The notes beneath the pieces were generated by a model, which saw nothing but the letters and a program-made list of their open reading frames with translations, did no database searches and was not told the DNA's origin. Both the position numbers and the translations under genes were made by a program. A DNA stretch of 64,000 nucleotides from Gammaproteobacteria bacterium (GTDB lineage Bacteria; Pseudomonadota; Gammaproteobacteria; Thiohalomonadales; Thiohalomonadaceae): NCBI GenBank assembly GCA_023228645.1, contig JALOAT010000010.1:1-64000 (forward strand), given 5' to 3'. Positions 19,190 through 28,164 of this stretch are shown here, one piece after another. Every line of letters starts with the position of its first letter. Within the stretch, counting starts at the first letter, position 1.

Positions 19190-19846
19190 TCAATTGACCG
19201 GTGCCGCCTGCTCCAACTGGCGCAGGCGCGCGTGGGCATCGGGCGGCGCGTCGGGCACGGCCGCGAGCAGGGCGCGGGCCTCGGCGGCGAGTTCCGCGGT
19301 GGCTTCCGCGTCGAACAGCCACAGCGCCGCCTCCAACCCGTCTGCGTCCGCACTCAGCAGGGTCGGTAGCAGTTCCGCCACGGGCACCGGTGAATCCGGC
19401 AACATCAGGTCCGCCACCAGCGGGTGTTCCAGCAGGCGCATCTGCTGCTGGCGCGCCAGGGCCTCGTCGTCGAGCTCGGTCTTGGCGCGCAGGTCGCCTG
19501 CAGCCCCGCGCCGCACCGCACCCATGATGGCGTCGATCAACCGGCCGAGTCCCGCCTTGACCTGGTCGAGCCCGCCCAGGGCACAGGCCTCCGCATAGGC
19601 TTGGTCCAGGCGCGCCTTCAGGGCGAGCACCACCTCGCTCTCTTCGTTGGACGAGAGCGCCGCCGCCTCCTGCACCAGGCCCTGGAAACGCGTCATGAAC
19701 CCGGCCCGGGCGGCGGCATCGGCCTCGCGCGCGGCCCGCCATTCCGCCTCGGCCACCTCGCGGCGCGCAGCGGCGAACAGGGGATTGCCGGCCCGCCGCG
19801 CCAGGTGCCGTTCGCGCGGACCGGGCGCGTGGTGCGCCGTCGTCAT
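19190..19846 (-). CDS. unrecognised Ala-rich helical protein
   Basis: A protein of 218 residues, very rich in Ala, Arg, Glu and Leu and predicted almost wholly helical (AARREVAEAEWRAAREADAAARAG, LALKARLDQAYAEACALGG). No signal peptide, membrane segment or catalytic motif is visible. Its ATG overlaps the stop of the TIGR02647-like gene upstream (TGATG), so the two are coupled and probably act together. Function unknown. Confidence 0.65.
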   Translation of the reverse strand: MTTAHHAPGPRERHLARRAGNPLFAAARREVAEAEWRAAREADAAARAGFMTRFQGLVQEAAALSSNEESEVVLALKARLDQAYAEACALGGLDQVKAGLGRLIDAIMGAVRRGAAGDLRAKTELDDEALARQQQMRLLEHPLVADLMLPDSPVPVAELLPTLLSADADGLEAALWLFDAEATAELAAEARALLAAVPDAPPDAHARLRQLEQAAPVN

Positions 19847-20100
19847 CAGTGCACGGCGCCGCGCAGGGCGATGAGCACGTGTTCCAGGTGCTCGGCCACT
19901 TCCACGCCCAGGTCGGTGAGGAACCCGCCGTCCTCGGCGCTGATGAGGCCCTTGGTATGCAGGCGGATGGCGGCGCTGGCCACGCTCGGCGGGGCATCCT
20001 TGTGGATCTTGAGGCCGGTGTGCAGGGATCGGAGGTCGAAACGGGAGAGCACTTCCATTTCTGCCGCGAGTTCCGGGGTAAACAACGGGGGTTTGCTCAT
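19846..20100 (-). CDS. TIGR02647-like small conserved protein
   Basis: 84 residues. The pattern LFTPELAAEMEVLSRFDLRS followed by LKIHKDAPPSVASAAIRLHTKGLI and DGGFLTDLGVEVAEHLEHV matches a small family of gammaproteobacterial proteins known as TIGR02647, of unknown function and winged-helix-like appearance. The ATG at 20100 is chosen because it starts the conserved region. It is coupled to the downstream helical protein by a TGATG overlap. Confidence 0.72.
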   Translation of the reverse strand: MSKPPLFTPELAAEMEVLSRFDLRSLHTGLKIHKDAPPSVASAAIRLHTKGLISAEDGGFLTDLGVEVAEHLEHVLIALRGAVH

Positions 20101-20274
20101 GGGTCTTGTTCTCCGCCTTCTTGTGGGCGCACAGGATCTCCTACGCGCAGGGTACCGCTGGGAAGCACGGCGCCGTGACGCTGCCGTAAGCCGGCACCGC
20201 ATTGTACCCGCCGCGCCCACCGCCTGCTCCATGCGCCGCAAGGCGGGCGGGATCACGCCGGTCGACCGGCGGCA

Positions 20275-20640
20275 TCAAGCGGGATGGCGTGACTGACCCG
20301 CGACGGCGAGCCGGTCCAGGTAGTTCTGCCACAAACGCGCCTGCTCGCGCCCCAGTTGGTACAGATAGGCCCAGGTGAACAGGCCGCTGCGGTGGCCATC
20401 GTCGAAGACGATTTTCAGCGCGTAGTGGCCGATGGGGCGCAGTTCCTCGATATTGACCTCGGCCTTGCCGACCTGGAGCACGGCGCCGGCTCCATGGTGC
20501 CCCTGGACCTCGGCGGACGGCGAATGGATACGCAGGTATTCGCAGGGCAGGGTGAAACGCGCACCGTCGTCGAAGGCGATTTCGAGGGTGCGCGCAGCGC
20601 GGTGCAGGATGATCTCGACCGGGTGGGGCGTGTCAGGCAT
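20275..20640 (-). CDS. DUF971 (GBBH-like N-terminal) domain protein
   Basis: A protein of 121 residues with the family's features: RTLEIAFDDGARFTLPCEYLRIHSPSAEV, then NIEELRPIGHYALKIVFDDGH and SGLFTWAYLYQLG. The domain is also found at the N-terminus of gamma-butyrobetaine hydroxylases and in Fe-S-related proteins, but stand-alone versions have no established role. The Cys/His residues that can bind zinc in some members are not all present here (one Cys). It lies upstream of the TIGR02647 gene on the same strand. Confidence 0.87.
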   Translation of the reverse strand: MPDTPHPVEIILHRAARTLEIAFDDGARFTLPCEYLRIHSPSAEVQGHHGAGAVLQVGKAEVNIEELRPIGHYALKIVFDDGHRSGLFTWAYLYQLGREQARLWQNYLDRLAVAGQSRHPA

Positions 20641-20720
20641 AGGAATCCCTTATTCTCGGGAGCACGACGGGGGTGTGCTAATTACTAGGGCAGAGATCGT
20701 CTTCCCGCGAGGTCGCCGCC

Positions 20721-20945
20721 ATGAACGCGAAGCTAGTCCTTGCCCTTGTGCTCTCTTTCGCTGCCATGAGCGCGTGCAGTACGCGCGAGGTGGTAAGCGG
20801 CGCCGCCGGCGGTGCGGGCGGCTACGAGCTGGCCAATAAGCGCGCCATGGACCAGCTCAAAGATGACTACGCCGCCGGCCGCATCACCCAGGACGAATAC
20901 GAGCGGCGCAAGGAAGAGATCGAAAGCCGCTCGGCCGTGTACTGA
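20721..20945 (+). CDS. small lipoprotein with SHOCT-like C-terminus
   Basis: 74 residues. A signal peptide ends in a lipobox-like MSAC (Cys at about residue 19), followed by a Gly/Ala-rich linker (GAAGGAGG) and a short helical unit, LKDDYAAGRITQDEYERRKEEI, which has the SHOCT pattern (hydrophobic, GxIT/SxEEYExRK). SHOCT motifs are thought to mediate oligomerisation. Monocistronic by position. Confidence 0.8.
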   Translation: MNAKLVLALVLSFAAMSACSTREVVSGAAGGAGGYELANKRAMDQLKDDYAAGRITQDEYERRKEEIESRSAVY

Positions 20946-20984
20946 GACCGCCGGGAGTGCTCGCCCCCGAGCGCTCCCCCGCCC

Positions 20985-21494
20985 TCACGCCGCCGCCAGA
21001 CCCTCAGGCGCCGGGTAGCGCTTGACCACGGCGTCAGGCACCTCGCCACGCGTGGCCTGGAACAGCGCGTTCGATTCCAGCACGAAGGCCACGAACACCA
21101 GGATCACCGTTGGCATGACACCGATGCGCGTGAGCGCGGTGAACATGATGTCGCGCATGTTGGGCTGCATGCCGAGACCGAGCAGCCAGGCGAGCAGCAG
21201 GATGCCTCCGGTCACACCGTAGCCGATGAGCAGCAGGCGGCAGCGGCGCAGCGCGATCTGCCAGTGGGCCATGACGAACCAGGGCTCGCCGCTCACGGCG
21301 CGCCGGGTACGAACATAGATGAAAGCCATCACCATCAGTGAAAACACCACCGGCAGCAGCAGCGCCCAGGTGCCGATGTCCAGTGCGATGGCCGCGGGCG
21401 CCAGCAACAGGTGGAAGGCGATTAGATTGATGATGAACAGCTCATGGGGGTTCTTGGCGCGGTTGCGCTCCGTTTCGGCCACTTGAAACTGCAT
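20985..21494 (-). CDS. unrecognised integral membrane protein
   Basis: A protein of 169 residues with four hydrophobic segments: around NLIAFHLLLAPAAIAL, ALLLPVVFSLMVMAFIYV, LLIGYGVTGGILLLAWLLG and VMPTVILVFVAFVLES. The short N-terminal part and the C-terminal tail are charged and probably cytoplasmic. No motif identifies a transporter or enzyme. It stands alone between two oppositely oriented genes. Confidence 0.7.
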   Translation of the reverse strand: MQFQVAETERNRAKNPHELFIINLIAFHLLLAPAAIALDIGTWALLLPVVFSLMVMAFIYVRTRRAVSGEPWFVMAHWQIALRRCRLLLIGYGVTGGILLLAWLLGLGMQPNMRDIMFTALTRIGVMPTVILVFVAFVLESNALFQATRGEVPDAVVKRYPAPEGLAAA

Positions 21495-21693
21495 CGCTGC
21501 CTCCGCTTAGGTGTCTGCCGGCGAATATTAGAGCGCGATTATATACCCATGACCATCAGGCCGATCCCTACCCGCGCACACGTCGGCGTCCTGCGCCCAT
21601 GTTTGCCACCCTTCAGACTCGGTGGCTTCCACGGTTCAGACCACGATGCCCAGGTGCGCTATACGTTGCGTAGAGCGATCAAGGAGGCAGACC

Positions 21694-22530
21694 ATGCCCG
21701 TACGCACCGCGGCTGCCGAGTGGCAAGGCGGCCTGTTCAAAGGCCACGGCATCGTCCGGCACCCGGCCGACGGACCGGCGATGCCCTATTCCGCCGCCGC
21801 GCGCTTTGGCGAGGCCCGCGGGACCAACCCGGAGGAACTCATCGGCGCCGCGCACGCCGGTTGCTTTTCCATGGCGCTCGCCCTGTCGCTGGAAAAGGCC
21901 GGGCACACCGCCGAACACATCCGCACCCACGCCCGGGTGCACATCGACCGTGAGGGCGAAGGCTGGCGTATCACGGCCATCGAACTCGATACGGAAGGGC
22001 GCGTCCCCGGCCTCGACGAGGCAGGATTTCAACAACTCGCGGAGACCGCCAAGCGCGAATGTCCGGTATCCCGCGCCCTGACGGGGACGACCGTTCACCT
22101 GAACGCGCGATTGCTTCAAGGAGGTGCCATGAACATCCACGACTTTCTCGGCCAGGTACAGCACCGCGCACAGCTGCGCGACATGGACGAGGCGCTGCGC
22201 GCCACCCGCGCCACCCTGAGCACCCTGGCGGAGCGCCTGCAGGGCCGCGAACCCATGCAGCTGGGCGCCCAGCTGCCGCACGAGATCGCCGAATTCCTCA
22301 AGGGCCCCACCGCGGGCAGCGGAGAGCGCTTCACCTCGGACGAGTTCTTCCGCCGCGTGTGCGAGAAGGAAGGGGTCGATCTGCCCGCCGCCGTGTACCA
22401 CGCGCGGGTCGTGCTGGACGTGCTGAAGGAGGCGGTATCGCCCGGCGAAATCGACGACGTGCGCGCCCAGCTGCCGCCCGATTACCAGCGACTGTTCGAG
22501 GGCAGCAGCGGCCCCATGCCACCGGCCTGA
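21694..22530 (+). CDS. OsmC-family peroxiredoxin fused to a DUF2267 domain
   Basis: One frame of 278 residues. Residues 1-~143 are an OsmC/Ohr-type peroxidase: NPEELIGAAHAGCFSMALA with the first catalytic Cys and AKRECPVSRAL with the second. From residue 146 a separate domain begins, MNIHDFLGQVQHRAQLRDMDEALRA, with the DUF2267 pattern (repeated 'A..A..AtL..L..RL..gea..l.aqLP' helices). OsmC proteins normally end near residue 141-143, so the join lacks a stop. AAGGAGGTGCC directly precedes the internal ATG (22129), meaning the second domain can be started independently. The main start has AAGGAGG 6 bases upstream. Confidence 0.88.
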   Translation: MPVRTAAAEWQGGLFKGHGIVRHPADGPAMPYSAAARFGEARGTNPEELIGAAHAGCFSMALALSLEKAGHTAEHIRTHARVHIDREGEGWRITAIELDTEGRVPGLDEAGFQQLAETAKRECPVSRALTGTTVHLNARLLQGGAMNIHDFLGQVQHRAQLRDMDEALRATRATLSTLAERLQGREPMQLGAQLPHEIAEFLKGPTAGSGERFTSDEFFRRVCEKEGVDLPAAVYHARVVLDVLKEAVSPGEIDDVRAQLPPDYQRLFEGSSGPMPPA

Positions 22531-22596
22531 ACAGGGCCGCCGCACGGCGGCGGTCATCTATCCTTAACCGACTCTGATGGAACGGCCAAACGGACC

Positions 22597-23766
22597 ATGG
22601 ACGGTCGTCATGGCGTCATCTACCGGTTGACCCGGTTGCTGTACCCGCTCAGCGAACTGGCCGATGCGGGCCGGCAGGCGCTCGCCCGCCAGGCGCGCGT
22701 GTTGCGCCTGCCGCCGCAGGCACGGCTGCTGGCGCGCGCCGAACAGCGCTGGCTCACCTACCTGCTCAAGGGCGAGGTCGCCATCACCGGTCCCGCCGGG
22801 CTGGCCGAGCGCATCCCCGGCGGCAGTGCGCGCGCGCGCCGGCCGCTGTTCGATACCAGCCCCCAGGCGATGGAGGCGGTGGCCCAGACCGGCGCCATTG
22901 TGCTGCGCTTCGAGCGCGCCCAGGTGGGCAGCCTCATCTCGGCGCAACACCAGGGCCATGCGCCGGTGGAGCTGGCGACCCGCGTGCTGCAGGCCTGCCG
23001 CAGCGACCCGCCCTTTCTACGCCTGCCGGTGGCGCACATCCGTGAGTTGCTGGGAGAGACCACGCGCCTGAAGGACGTGGCCCGTACCGTCGCGCACACC
23101 CCCTGGCTGGAACGGCGTTTCGTCGCTGCAGTGAACCGCGGCAACGGCCCCGCAGTCGCCGGTGCGGCGGAGGCGGCGCTGCGCCTGGGTATGCCGGCCT
23201 CGCGCGCCCTGGCGCTCTGCCTCGCCGTTCAGCCGCTGTTCAGTGCCCGTGATGCGGAATTGCGCCGGCGCATGGACGACACCTTCGGCCACAGCCTGTT
23301 CATCGGCTGTTTCGCCTATACCCTGGCGCGCCAGCACGCCTGCCCGGACCCCGAACAGGCGCTGTTCGCCGGGCTGCTGCACGAAGCGGGGGCGGTGGCG
23401 GTACTCGGGTTCGTGGACACCCACCCCGAACTCGGGGTCGGCCGCACCGAACTGGACCTGCTGCTGCGCCGCTTGCGCGCCCTCACCGGGCCGATGCTCC
23501 TGGAGCGGCTCGGCCTCGATGACTTCGCCGGGGTGGCCGAGCATGCCGAGCGCTGGATGCGGGCGAGCCCCCGCCTCGACGTCACGGACCTGGTGACGCT
23601 GGCCCACCTGCTGGAACAGCCGCAGCTGCCCGGTGAGCGCCCCCGCGTGGAAGATACGCCGGCGTTTCAGAAACTCGGCTGGGAACGCTTTTCGCCCCAG
23701 CGGGCCGCCCGGCTCACCGCCGTAGCTCGCAGCATGGCGACCGCACTGAACCGCCGCCTGACCTGA
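22597..23766 (+). CDS. HDOD-domain signalling protein
   Basis: A protein of 389 residues. The N-terminal ~110 residues look like a degenerate cyclic-nucleotide-binding-like fold (LLKGEVAITGP). The C-terminal half is an HDOD domain (LPVAHIRELLGE, MDDTFGHSLFIGCFAYTLARQ, ALFAGLLHEAGAVAVLGF). As usual for HDOD, the metal-binding HD pair is incomplete, so it is more likely a signalling or protein-interaction module than a phosphodiesterase. It precedes a histidine kinase on the same strand by 63 bases. Confidence 0.8.
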   Translation: MDGRHGVIYRLTRLLYPLSELADAGRQALARQARVLRLPPQARLLARAEQRWLTYLLKGEVAITGPAGLAERIPGGSARARRPLFDTSPQAMEAVAQTGAIVLRFERAQVGSLISAQHQGHAPVELATRVLQACRSDPPFLRLPVAHIRELLGETTRLKDVARTVAHTPWLERRFVAAVNRGNGPAVAGAAEAALRLGMPASRALALCLAVQPLFSARDAELRRRMDDTFGHSLFIGCFAYTLARQHACPDPEQALFAGLLHEAGAVAVLGFVDTHPELGVGRTELDLLLRRLRALTGPMLLERLGLDDFAGVAEHAERWMRASPRLDVTDLVTLAHLLEQPQLPGERPRVEDTPAFQKLGWERFSPQRAARLTAVARSMATALNRRLT

Positions 23767-23829
23767 GCGGCCGCGTGACCCTGCTGCGGGCAGCGGCTAC
23801 CATGGCGCTTCCGTCGATCGGACGCGCCC

Positions 23830-25734
23830 ATGAAACTCCGTCTGCAATCCAAGTACACGCTGTCCATCACCGCGGTCATCGTGGTGGTGGCGCTGGTGCT
23901 CACCGCCGGATTGCACATGCAGTTCAATCGCGCCGCCGTGAGCATGGAAAACGCCAGCGAAACCCTGCTCGCCGCCGCGCTGAACGACGCACTCAATCAG
24001 GAGGCGTTGGCGGCCGTGCACTTCGCCGCCGCCGTCCTGGCCGAGCCGCTCGCGCGGGGCGATCGCGCGGCCATTGCTGGACTGCTCAAGGAAGTCGAGA
24101 CCCTGCAGCACTCCATCATCGCTGTGAGTGCCTTCGATCACCACGGTCGCCTGCTGCACAGTACGGCCACCCGTGAAGCCCACGCAATCCCGCTGACCCT
24201 GCGGCCCGGCGAACCGGCCATCGCGCGCGGGCCGGAATGGCTGGTCGCGACCGCACCGGTGCGCCGCGGTGAACGCATCGTCGGCGCGGTACGCCTCGAT
24301 CTGGCACACGACGGCCACTTGGCACGCGTACAGCAGATGCGCGATCACATCGACGCCCTGCGCGTCGGCACCCATGTGGAGGCGACGATGTGGGCCGCCC
24401 TGCTGATGCTCGGCTTGATCGGCGCAGGCGTGCTCGTGAGCGGTTGGCTGGCGCGGCGCATGAGCCAACCCATCACAGCACTGGCCCAGGCCGTGCGCGA
24501 TTTGCCGGAAGCCACCGGGACCATCATTCCGGTGCGCGTGGGCCATGACGAGATCGCCGAGCTGACGCGAGCCTTCGCCCACATGCGGGTGCGCCTGGAC
24601 GAGACGACGGTGTCACGCGATTTTCTTGAGGCCATCATCACCGGCATGCACGAGGGACTGGTGGTGACGGATGCCGAGGGCCGCATCCGGCTGGTCAACC
24701 AGGCCACCACGGCACTGCTTGGCGAGACGCGCGAGGCGCTGAACGGGCGATTGTTCGCGGAGTTGTTCGCCTTTCCGTTCCATTACGAGGATGTGGCGCA
24801 GGCGCCGGTGACCGAAACCATGCTGCGCCGCGCGGATAACCAAGCCATCCTGGTGGCCATTTCGCGCTCCTGCATCAATGCGGCCGGGGTTGGCGGCGAC
24901 GTTTTTGTGCTCCACGACATTACCGAACAGAAGCGATTGGTGCGGGAGCTGGAAAACTATCGCTCGCGTCTGGAATTCATGGTTGCGGTGCGCACCCGCG
25001 AGCTTACCGCCGCGCTCCAGGAGCTGGAGGCGTTCAGCTATTCGGTTTCCCACGACTTGCACGCCCCGCTGCGCGCCATCAACGGCTTCGGTGCCGCCCT
25101 GTGGGAGGACTACCATGACCGCCTGGACGAAGGCGCGCGCGACTATTTGGAGCGCATGCGCGCCGCCACCGTGCGCATGGGCGAGCTCATCGATGGCCTG
25201 CTGGAATTGTCGCGCGTGGTGCGCGCCGAACTGGTGATGGAACCGGTCGACCTGAGCGCCCTGGCCTCGGAGATCGGCCAGCTGCTGACCGCCGCCGATC
25301 CATCGCGCCGGCTCGACCTGCGCATCGCCCCCGGCCTCGCGGCCGCGGGCGACCGGCGCCTGCTGCGGTCACTGCTGCACAACCTGATGGAAAACGCCTG
25401 GAAGTTCACCCGCTCGCAGACCACGGTGGAGATCGGCGTCGGCGTCAGCGAACGGAAGGGCGTGCAGGTGTTCTTCGTGCGCGACAACGGCGAGGGATTC
25501 GACAGCCACGAAAGCCAGCGTGTGTTTGAGCCCTTTCTGCGCCTGCATCCCGACGTTCCCGGCACCGGGCTCGGCCTGGCCACGGCCACGCGCATCGTGC
25601 AACGCCACGGCGGCCGGTTGTGGGCGGAATCCACGCCAGGGGTGGGGACCGTGTTCCATTTCACCCTCGACAGCTCAACCGGCGACCGCAGCTACGAGGA
25701 AAGCCGCGAATCGTCGAGCGCACCACTGTCGTAG
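23830..25734 (+). CDS. membrane sensor histidine kinase (HAMP-PAS-HisKA-HATPase)
   Basis: A protein of 634 residues. There is a membrane helix near residues 10-30, an extracytoplasmic region of ~155 residues, a second helix (WAALLMLGLIGAGVLVSGWLA), a HAMP domain (RRMSQPITALAQAVRDL), a PAS domain (AIITGMHEGLVVTDAEGRIRLVNQA), a HisKA domain with the phospho-acceptor in SYSVSHDLHAPLRAINGF, and a HATPase with NLMENAWKFT, FVRDNGEGFD and GTGLGLATATRIV. The H-box is of the phytochrome-like/bacteriophytochrome class. No response regulator is adjacent, so it is an orphan here. The upstream HDOD gene may belong to the same pathway. Confidence 0.93.
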   Translation: MKLRLQSKYTLSITAVIVVVALVLTAGLHMQFNRAAVSMENASETLLAAALNDALNQEALAAVHFAAAVLAEPLARGDRAAIAGLLKEVETLQHSIIAVSAFDHHGRLLHSTATREAHAIPLTLRPGEPAIARGPEWLVATAPVRRGERIVGAVRLDLAHDGHLARVQQMRDHIDALRVGTHVEATMWAALLMLGLIGAGVLVSGWLARRMSQPITALAQAVRDLPEATGTIIPVRVGHDEIAELTRAFAHMRVRLDETTVSRDFLEAIITGMHEGLVVTDAEGRIRLVNQATTALLGETREALNGRLFAELFAFPFHYEDVAQAPVTETMLRRADNQAILVAISRSCINAAGVGGDVFVLHDITEQKRLVRELENYRSRLEFMVAVRTRELTAALQELEAFSYSVSHDLHAPLRAINGFGAALWEDYHDRLDEGARDYLERMRAATVRMGELIDGLLELSRVVRAELVMEPVDLSALASEIGQLLTAADPSRRLDLRIAPGLAAAGDRRLLRSLLHNLMENAWKFTRSQTTVEIGVGVSERKGVQVFFVRDNGEGFDSHESQRVFEPFLRLHPDVPGTGLGLATATRIVQRHGGRLWAESTPGVGTVFHFTLDSSTGDRSYEESRESSSAPLS

Positions 25735-25949
25735 ATGATCAACGCCCAGACGTCAGCGCCCTCTTCGTGACGCACGATGTACACGCCGCCATCGTTGCCA
25801 CGCAGTTTGAAATACCGGTGGGCCGCACCTTCCCAGCGATCGATCACCTCCACGTCCATACTGCGTCCGCCGAAGTGCAGGCGGCGTGGCGTCTCGTCGC
25901 CGCAACAATCGGCGTGGCTTTCCACCTGCACCTGGAGGAAATCGCTCAT
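25692..25949 (-). CDS. small conserved hypothetical protein
   Basis: 85 residues, mostly beta strands: MSDFLQVQVESHADCCGDET, then LHFGGRSMDVEVIDRWEG and HRYFKLRGNDGGVYIVRHEE. I recognise this as a common short bacterial hypothetical with a 'drW.gp.hryFkv...dG..YiLrhd' signature and no known function. The ATG at 25949 starts the conserved part. It overlaps the end of the convergent histidine kinase gene by 43 bases. Confidence 0.65.
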   Translation of the reverse strand: MSDFLQVQVESHADCCGDETPRRLHFGGRSMDVEVIDRWEGAAHRYFKLRGNDGGVYIVRHEEGADVWALIIYDSGALDDSRLSS

Positions 25950-26053
25950 CCTTTGAACGTAGTCGCGGCCGGCGCATTGCACGAGTGAGGGCGGTCTCGT
26001 ATCGTTATACGCCTCACCTGGCCCGCGGCGGGCCACTTTAATCCGGAGTTTCC

Positions 26054-26740
26054 ATGAGTGAACGTCGTTGGTTTGGGCGCGGCAAGCGTTACCTGCTCGC
26101 GGGTGCGCTCACCTCGATTCCGCTGCTCATCACCTGGTTCGTGTTCACCCTCGTGCTGAGCCAGCTGTCCGCGCTGGGCACGCCTGGCGTCAACGTGCTG
26201 GCGCGCGCCATCGAACCCCTTTCGCCGACCGTCGCGGAATTGCTGCGGCACCCGTGGTTCGCCGCGTTGCTGTCGATCCTGTTGACGGTCGGGGCGCTGT
26301 ACCTGCTCGGCTGGGCGGCAACCCATGTGCTCGGCCGCGAAATCATCGCCTTCTTCGACCGGGCCCTGCATCGCATCCCGCTGGTACAGACCATCTACGG
26401 CGGCACCAAGAAGTTGCTTGCCGTGCTTCAACAAAAACCCGACCAGGTGCAGCGCGTGGTACTCATCGAATTCCCTTCGCCGGACATGAAGGCGGTGGGA
26501 CTGGTAACGCGCGTGTTCTCGGAAGTCGGCACCGGGCGACAGCTCGCCGCGGTGTACGTGCCGACCACACCGAACCCCACCTCCGGCTACCTGGAAATCG
26601 TTCCGCTGGACAAGCTCGTGTCCACCGACTGGACCATGGACCAGGCCATGACCTTCATCATTTCGGGCGGCGCCGTGGCGCCCGACCAAATTCAATACAG
26701 CGGCAGTGGCACCGTGAAGCGGGCCGCCAGCGAGGCCTGA
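26054..26740 (+). CDS. DUF502 family membrane protein
   Basis: A protein of 228 residues. Two membrane helices (YLLAGALTSIPLLITWFVFTL and AALLSILLTVGALYLLGW) are followed by the DUF502 hallmark IPLVQTIYGGTKKLLAVL and by VLIEFPSPDMKAVGLVT, VYVPTTPNPTSGYLEIVP and MTFIISGGAV. The family is widespread with no assigned biochemical role. It has an upstream RBS-like GGAGTTTCC. It is convergent with the CPBP protease gene, whose stop lies one base beyond its own. Confidence 0.92.
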   Translation: MSERRWFGRGKRYLLAGALTSIPLLITWFVFTLVLSQLSALGTPGVNVLARAIEPLSPTVAELLRHPWFAALLSILLTVGALYLLGWAATHVLGREIIAFFDRALHRIPLVQTIYGGTKKLLAVLQQKPDQVQRVVLIEFPSPDMKAVGLVTRVFSEVGTGRQLAAVYVPTTPNPTSGYLEIVPLDKLVSTDWTMDQAMTFIISGGAVAPDQIQYSGSGTVKRAASEA

Positions 26741-27400
26741 TCACGGCCCCGGCACGAGCATGCCGGCGGCGTTCTGTAGAAAATGCATCGTCGCCGGCGC
26801 CACCAGGCTGCCGCGCCACAGGTAAATTACGCCGTACAGCAGCCCCAACGCGGCCACGGCAATCAAGCCCGTGACACCCTGGTAGCCATGGCCGAGGGCG
26901 AAGACCAGCGTGGCCACGGTGAGCGCCACGCCGCGGTGCCCGGTCAAGGCAAGCAGGCGCGTCAGCAAGAAGCCGCGGAACAACGTCTCTTCCACCACCG
27001 CGACCACCACCAGCAACACCACCGCGAACGCCGCGTCGCCGGGCGTCTGCGGGATCAACGCCGCCGGCGGCGGCCTGGCGGGCGGGAGTCCGAAGCTTTG
27101 CAGCAGGCTCTGCAACAGGGCAAGGCCGAGTAACGCGGGCGCGAATGCGAGCGCCCCCAGCAGCACCTCGTGCCCGGCGCCGCGGCGGCGCCAGCCGATG
27201 CTCGCCGCCGTGCCGCCCTCGGACCAGACGAAATATCCCACCAGAGTGAGCAGCGTCAGGTCGCGCAGGATCACCGCAGCGGCGAGCCACGGAAACGTGA
27301 TGTCTTCGAGTGCGAGCGGTGAAAGGCCGAGGGACGGTAAGACCAGAAACAGCAGCAGAAGTACCTGTGCCAGCTGGCGCCGCGGTGCGCTCGGCCTCAT
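26741..27400 (-). CDS. CPBP-family intramembrane metalloprotease
   Basis: A protein of 219 residues with about six hydrophobic helices. The CPBP (Abi/Rce1-like) motifs are present: VVEETLFRGFLLTRL, with the EExxxR signature, and FALGHGY, with a conserved His later in the fold; a further conserved segment is LWRGSLVAPATMHFLQNAAG. Such enzymes cleave substrates in the membrane; the substrate here is unknown. Confidence 0.9.
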   Translation of the reverse strand: MRPSAPRRQLAQVLLLLFLVLPSLGLSPLALEDITFPWLAAAVILRDLTLLTLVGYFVWSEGGTAASIGWRRRGAGHEVLLGALAFAPALLGLALLQSLLQSFGLPPARPPPAALIPQTPGDAAFAVVLLVVVAVVEETLFRGFLLTRLLALTGHRGVALTVATLVFALGHGYQGVTGLIAVAALGLLYGVIYLWRGSLVAPATMHFLQNAAGMLVPGP

Positions 27401-27460
27401 GGCTGGGTGTTGGCCGGCTTTGGCCGGCGCGCGGCCCCTGCCGCGCGCCGGGCCGTACGA

Positions 27461-27610
27461 TCACGGGTTCGGCCGGTTCTCGTCCGCACCACGCTGGATG
27501 CCTTCACCGGCGGCTTCGACGTCTTCACCGGCACCCTCAATGGTGTTGCACGCAGCGAGTCCCAGCACCATCAACAATGCCCCCAGCAGGGTCAAGAGTT
27601 TGCGGGTCAT
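27461..27610 (-). CDS. entericidin-family small lipoprotein
   Basis: 49 residues. A hydrophobic signal peptide ends in a lipobox, LGLAACNTI, followed by a short repeat-like GAGEDVEAAGEGIQRGADE, which is typical of entericidin A/B ('CNT..GaGeDi...G..i...a'). Entericidins are small cell-envelope lipoproteins whose role beyond E. coli is not settled. The ATG at 27610 has a GGAGGC upstream on the coding strand. Confidence 0.88.
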   Translation of the reverse strand: MTRKLLTLLGALLMVLGLAACNTIEGAGEDVEAAGEGIQRGADENRPNP

Positions 27611-27730
27611 AGCATGCCTCCATGCAGTCGTTCCCGCACAAGCATAGGCAGGATTGCGGTGACGGATGGCCCATGCGGTGGTCTCAGGGGTGAGGGTCGT
27701 CATGCCGCCGTGTGGCGGTTACCATGGGCC

Positions 27731-28159
27731 ATGCCGCTCCACCACCAGACACGCCGCGTCCCGTACAGCGCCGAACAGATGTTCGACCTGGTCGCCGACA
27801 TCGAGCGATATCCCCAGTTCGTGCCGGGTTACCGCGAGGCGCGCGTGCTGGCGCGGGACGGCGAACAACTGCGGGCCCGTCAGCGCGTCGGTTTCGGGGT
27901 GCTGAGCGCCTGCTTCGACTCGGAGGCCGAGTTCGACCGGCCGCGGCGCATCCGCGTGCGATCGCGCGAGCGGCCGTTTCACCTGCTCGAAATCGAATGG
28001 CACTTCGAACCGGAAGGCAGCGGCTGCTGCGTACGCTTCCGCGCCGAGTTCCACCTGGCCGAGGGCCTCGCAGCACGCGCCGTGGCGCCCTGGTTCAGCG
28101 CCCTGAACGCACACCTCGCCGACACCTTCATTGCGCGCGCACGGGTGTTGTACGGGTGA
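27731..28159 (+). CDS. RatA/CoQ10-binding START-like protein
   Basis: 142 residues, an SRPBCC-fold protein: VPYSAEQMFDLVADIERYPQFVPGYREA at the N-terminus, then VGFGVLSACFDSEAEFDRP and HFEPEGSGCCVRFRAEFHLA, ending with the long C-terminal helix. It resembles both RatA (proposed ribosome association inhibitor) and Coq10-like ubiquinone-binding proteins; the sequence cannot separate these. The usual RatA neighbours (rnfH, smpB) are not adjacent. The ATG at 27731 is in frame with MPLHHQTRRVPY. Confidence 0.82.
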   Translation: MPLHHQTRRVPYSAEQMFDLVADIERYPQFVPGYREARVLARDGEQLRARQRVGFGVLSACFDSEAEFDRPRRIRVRSRERPFHLLEIEWHFEPEGSGCCVRFRAEFHLAEGLAARAVAPWFSALNAHLADTFIARARVLYG

Positions 28160-28164
28160 GCACG

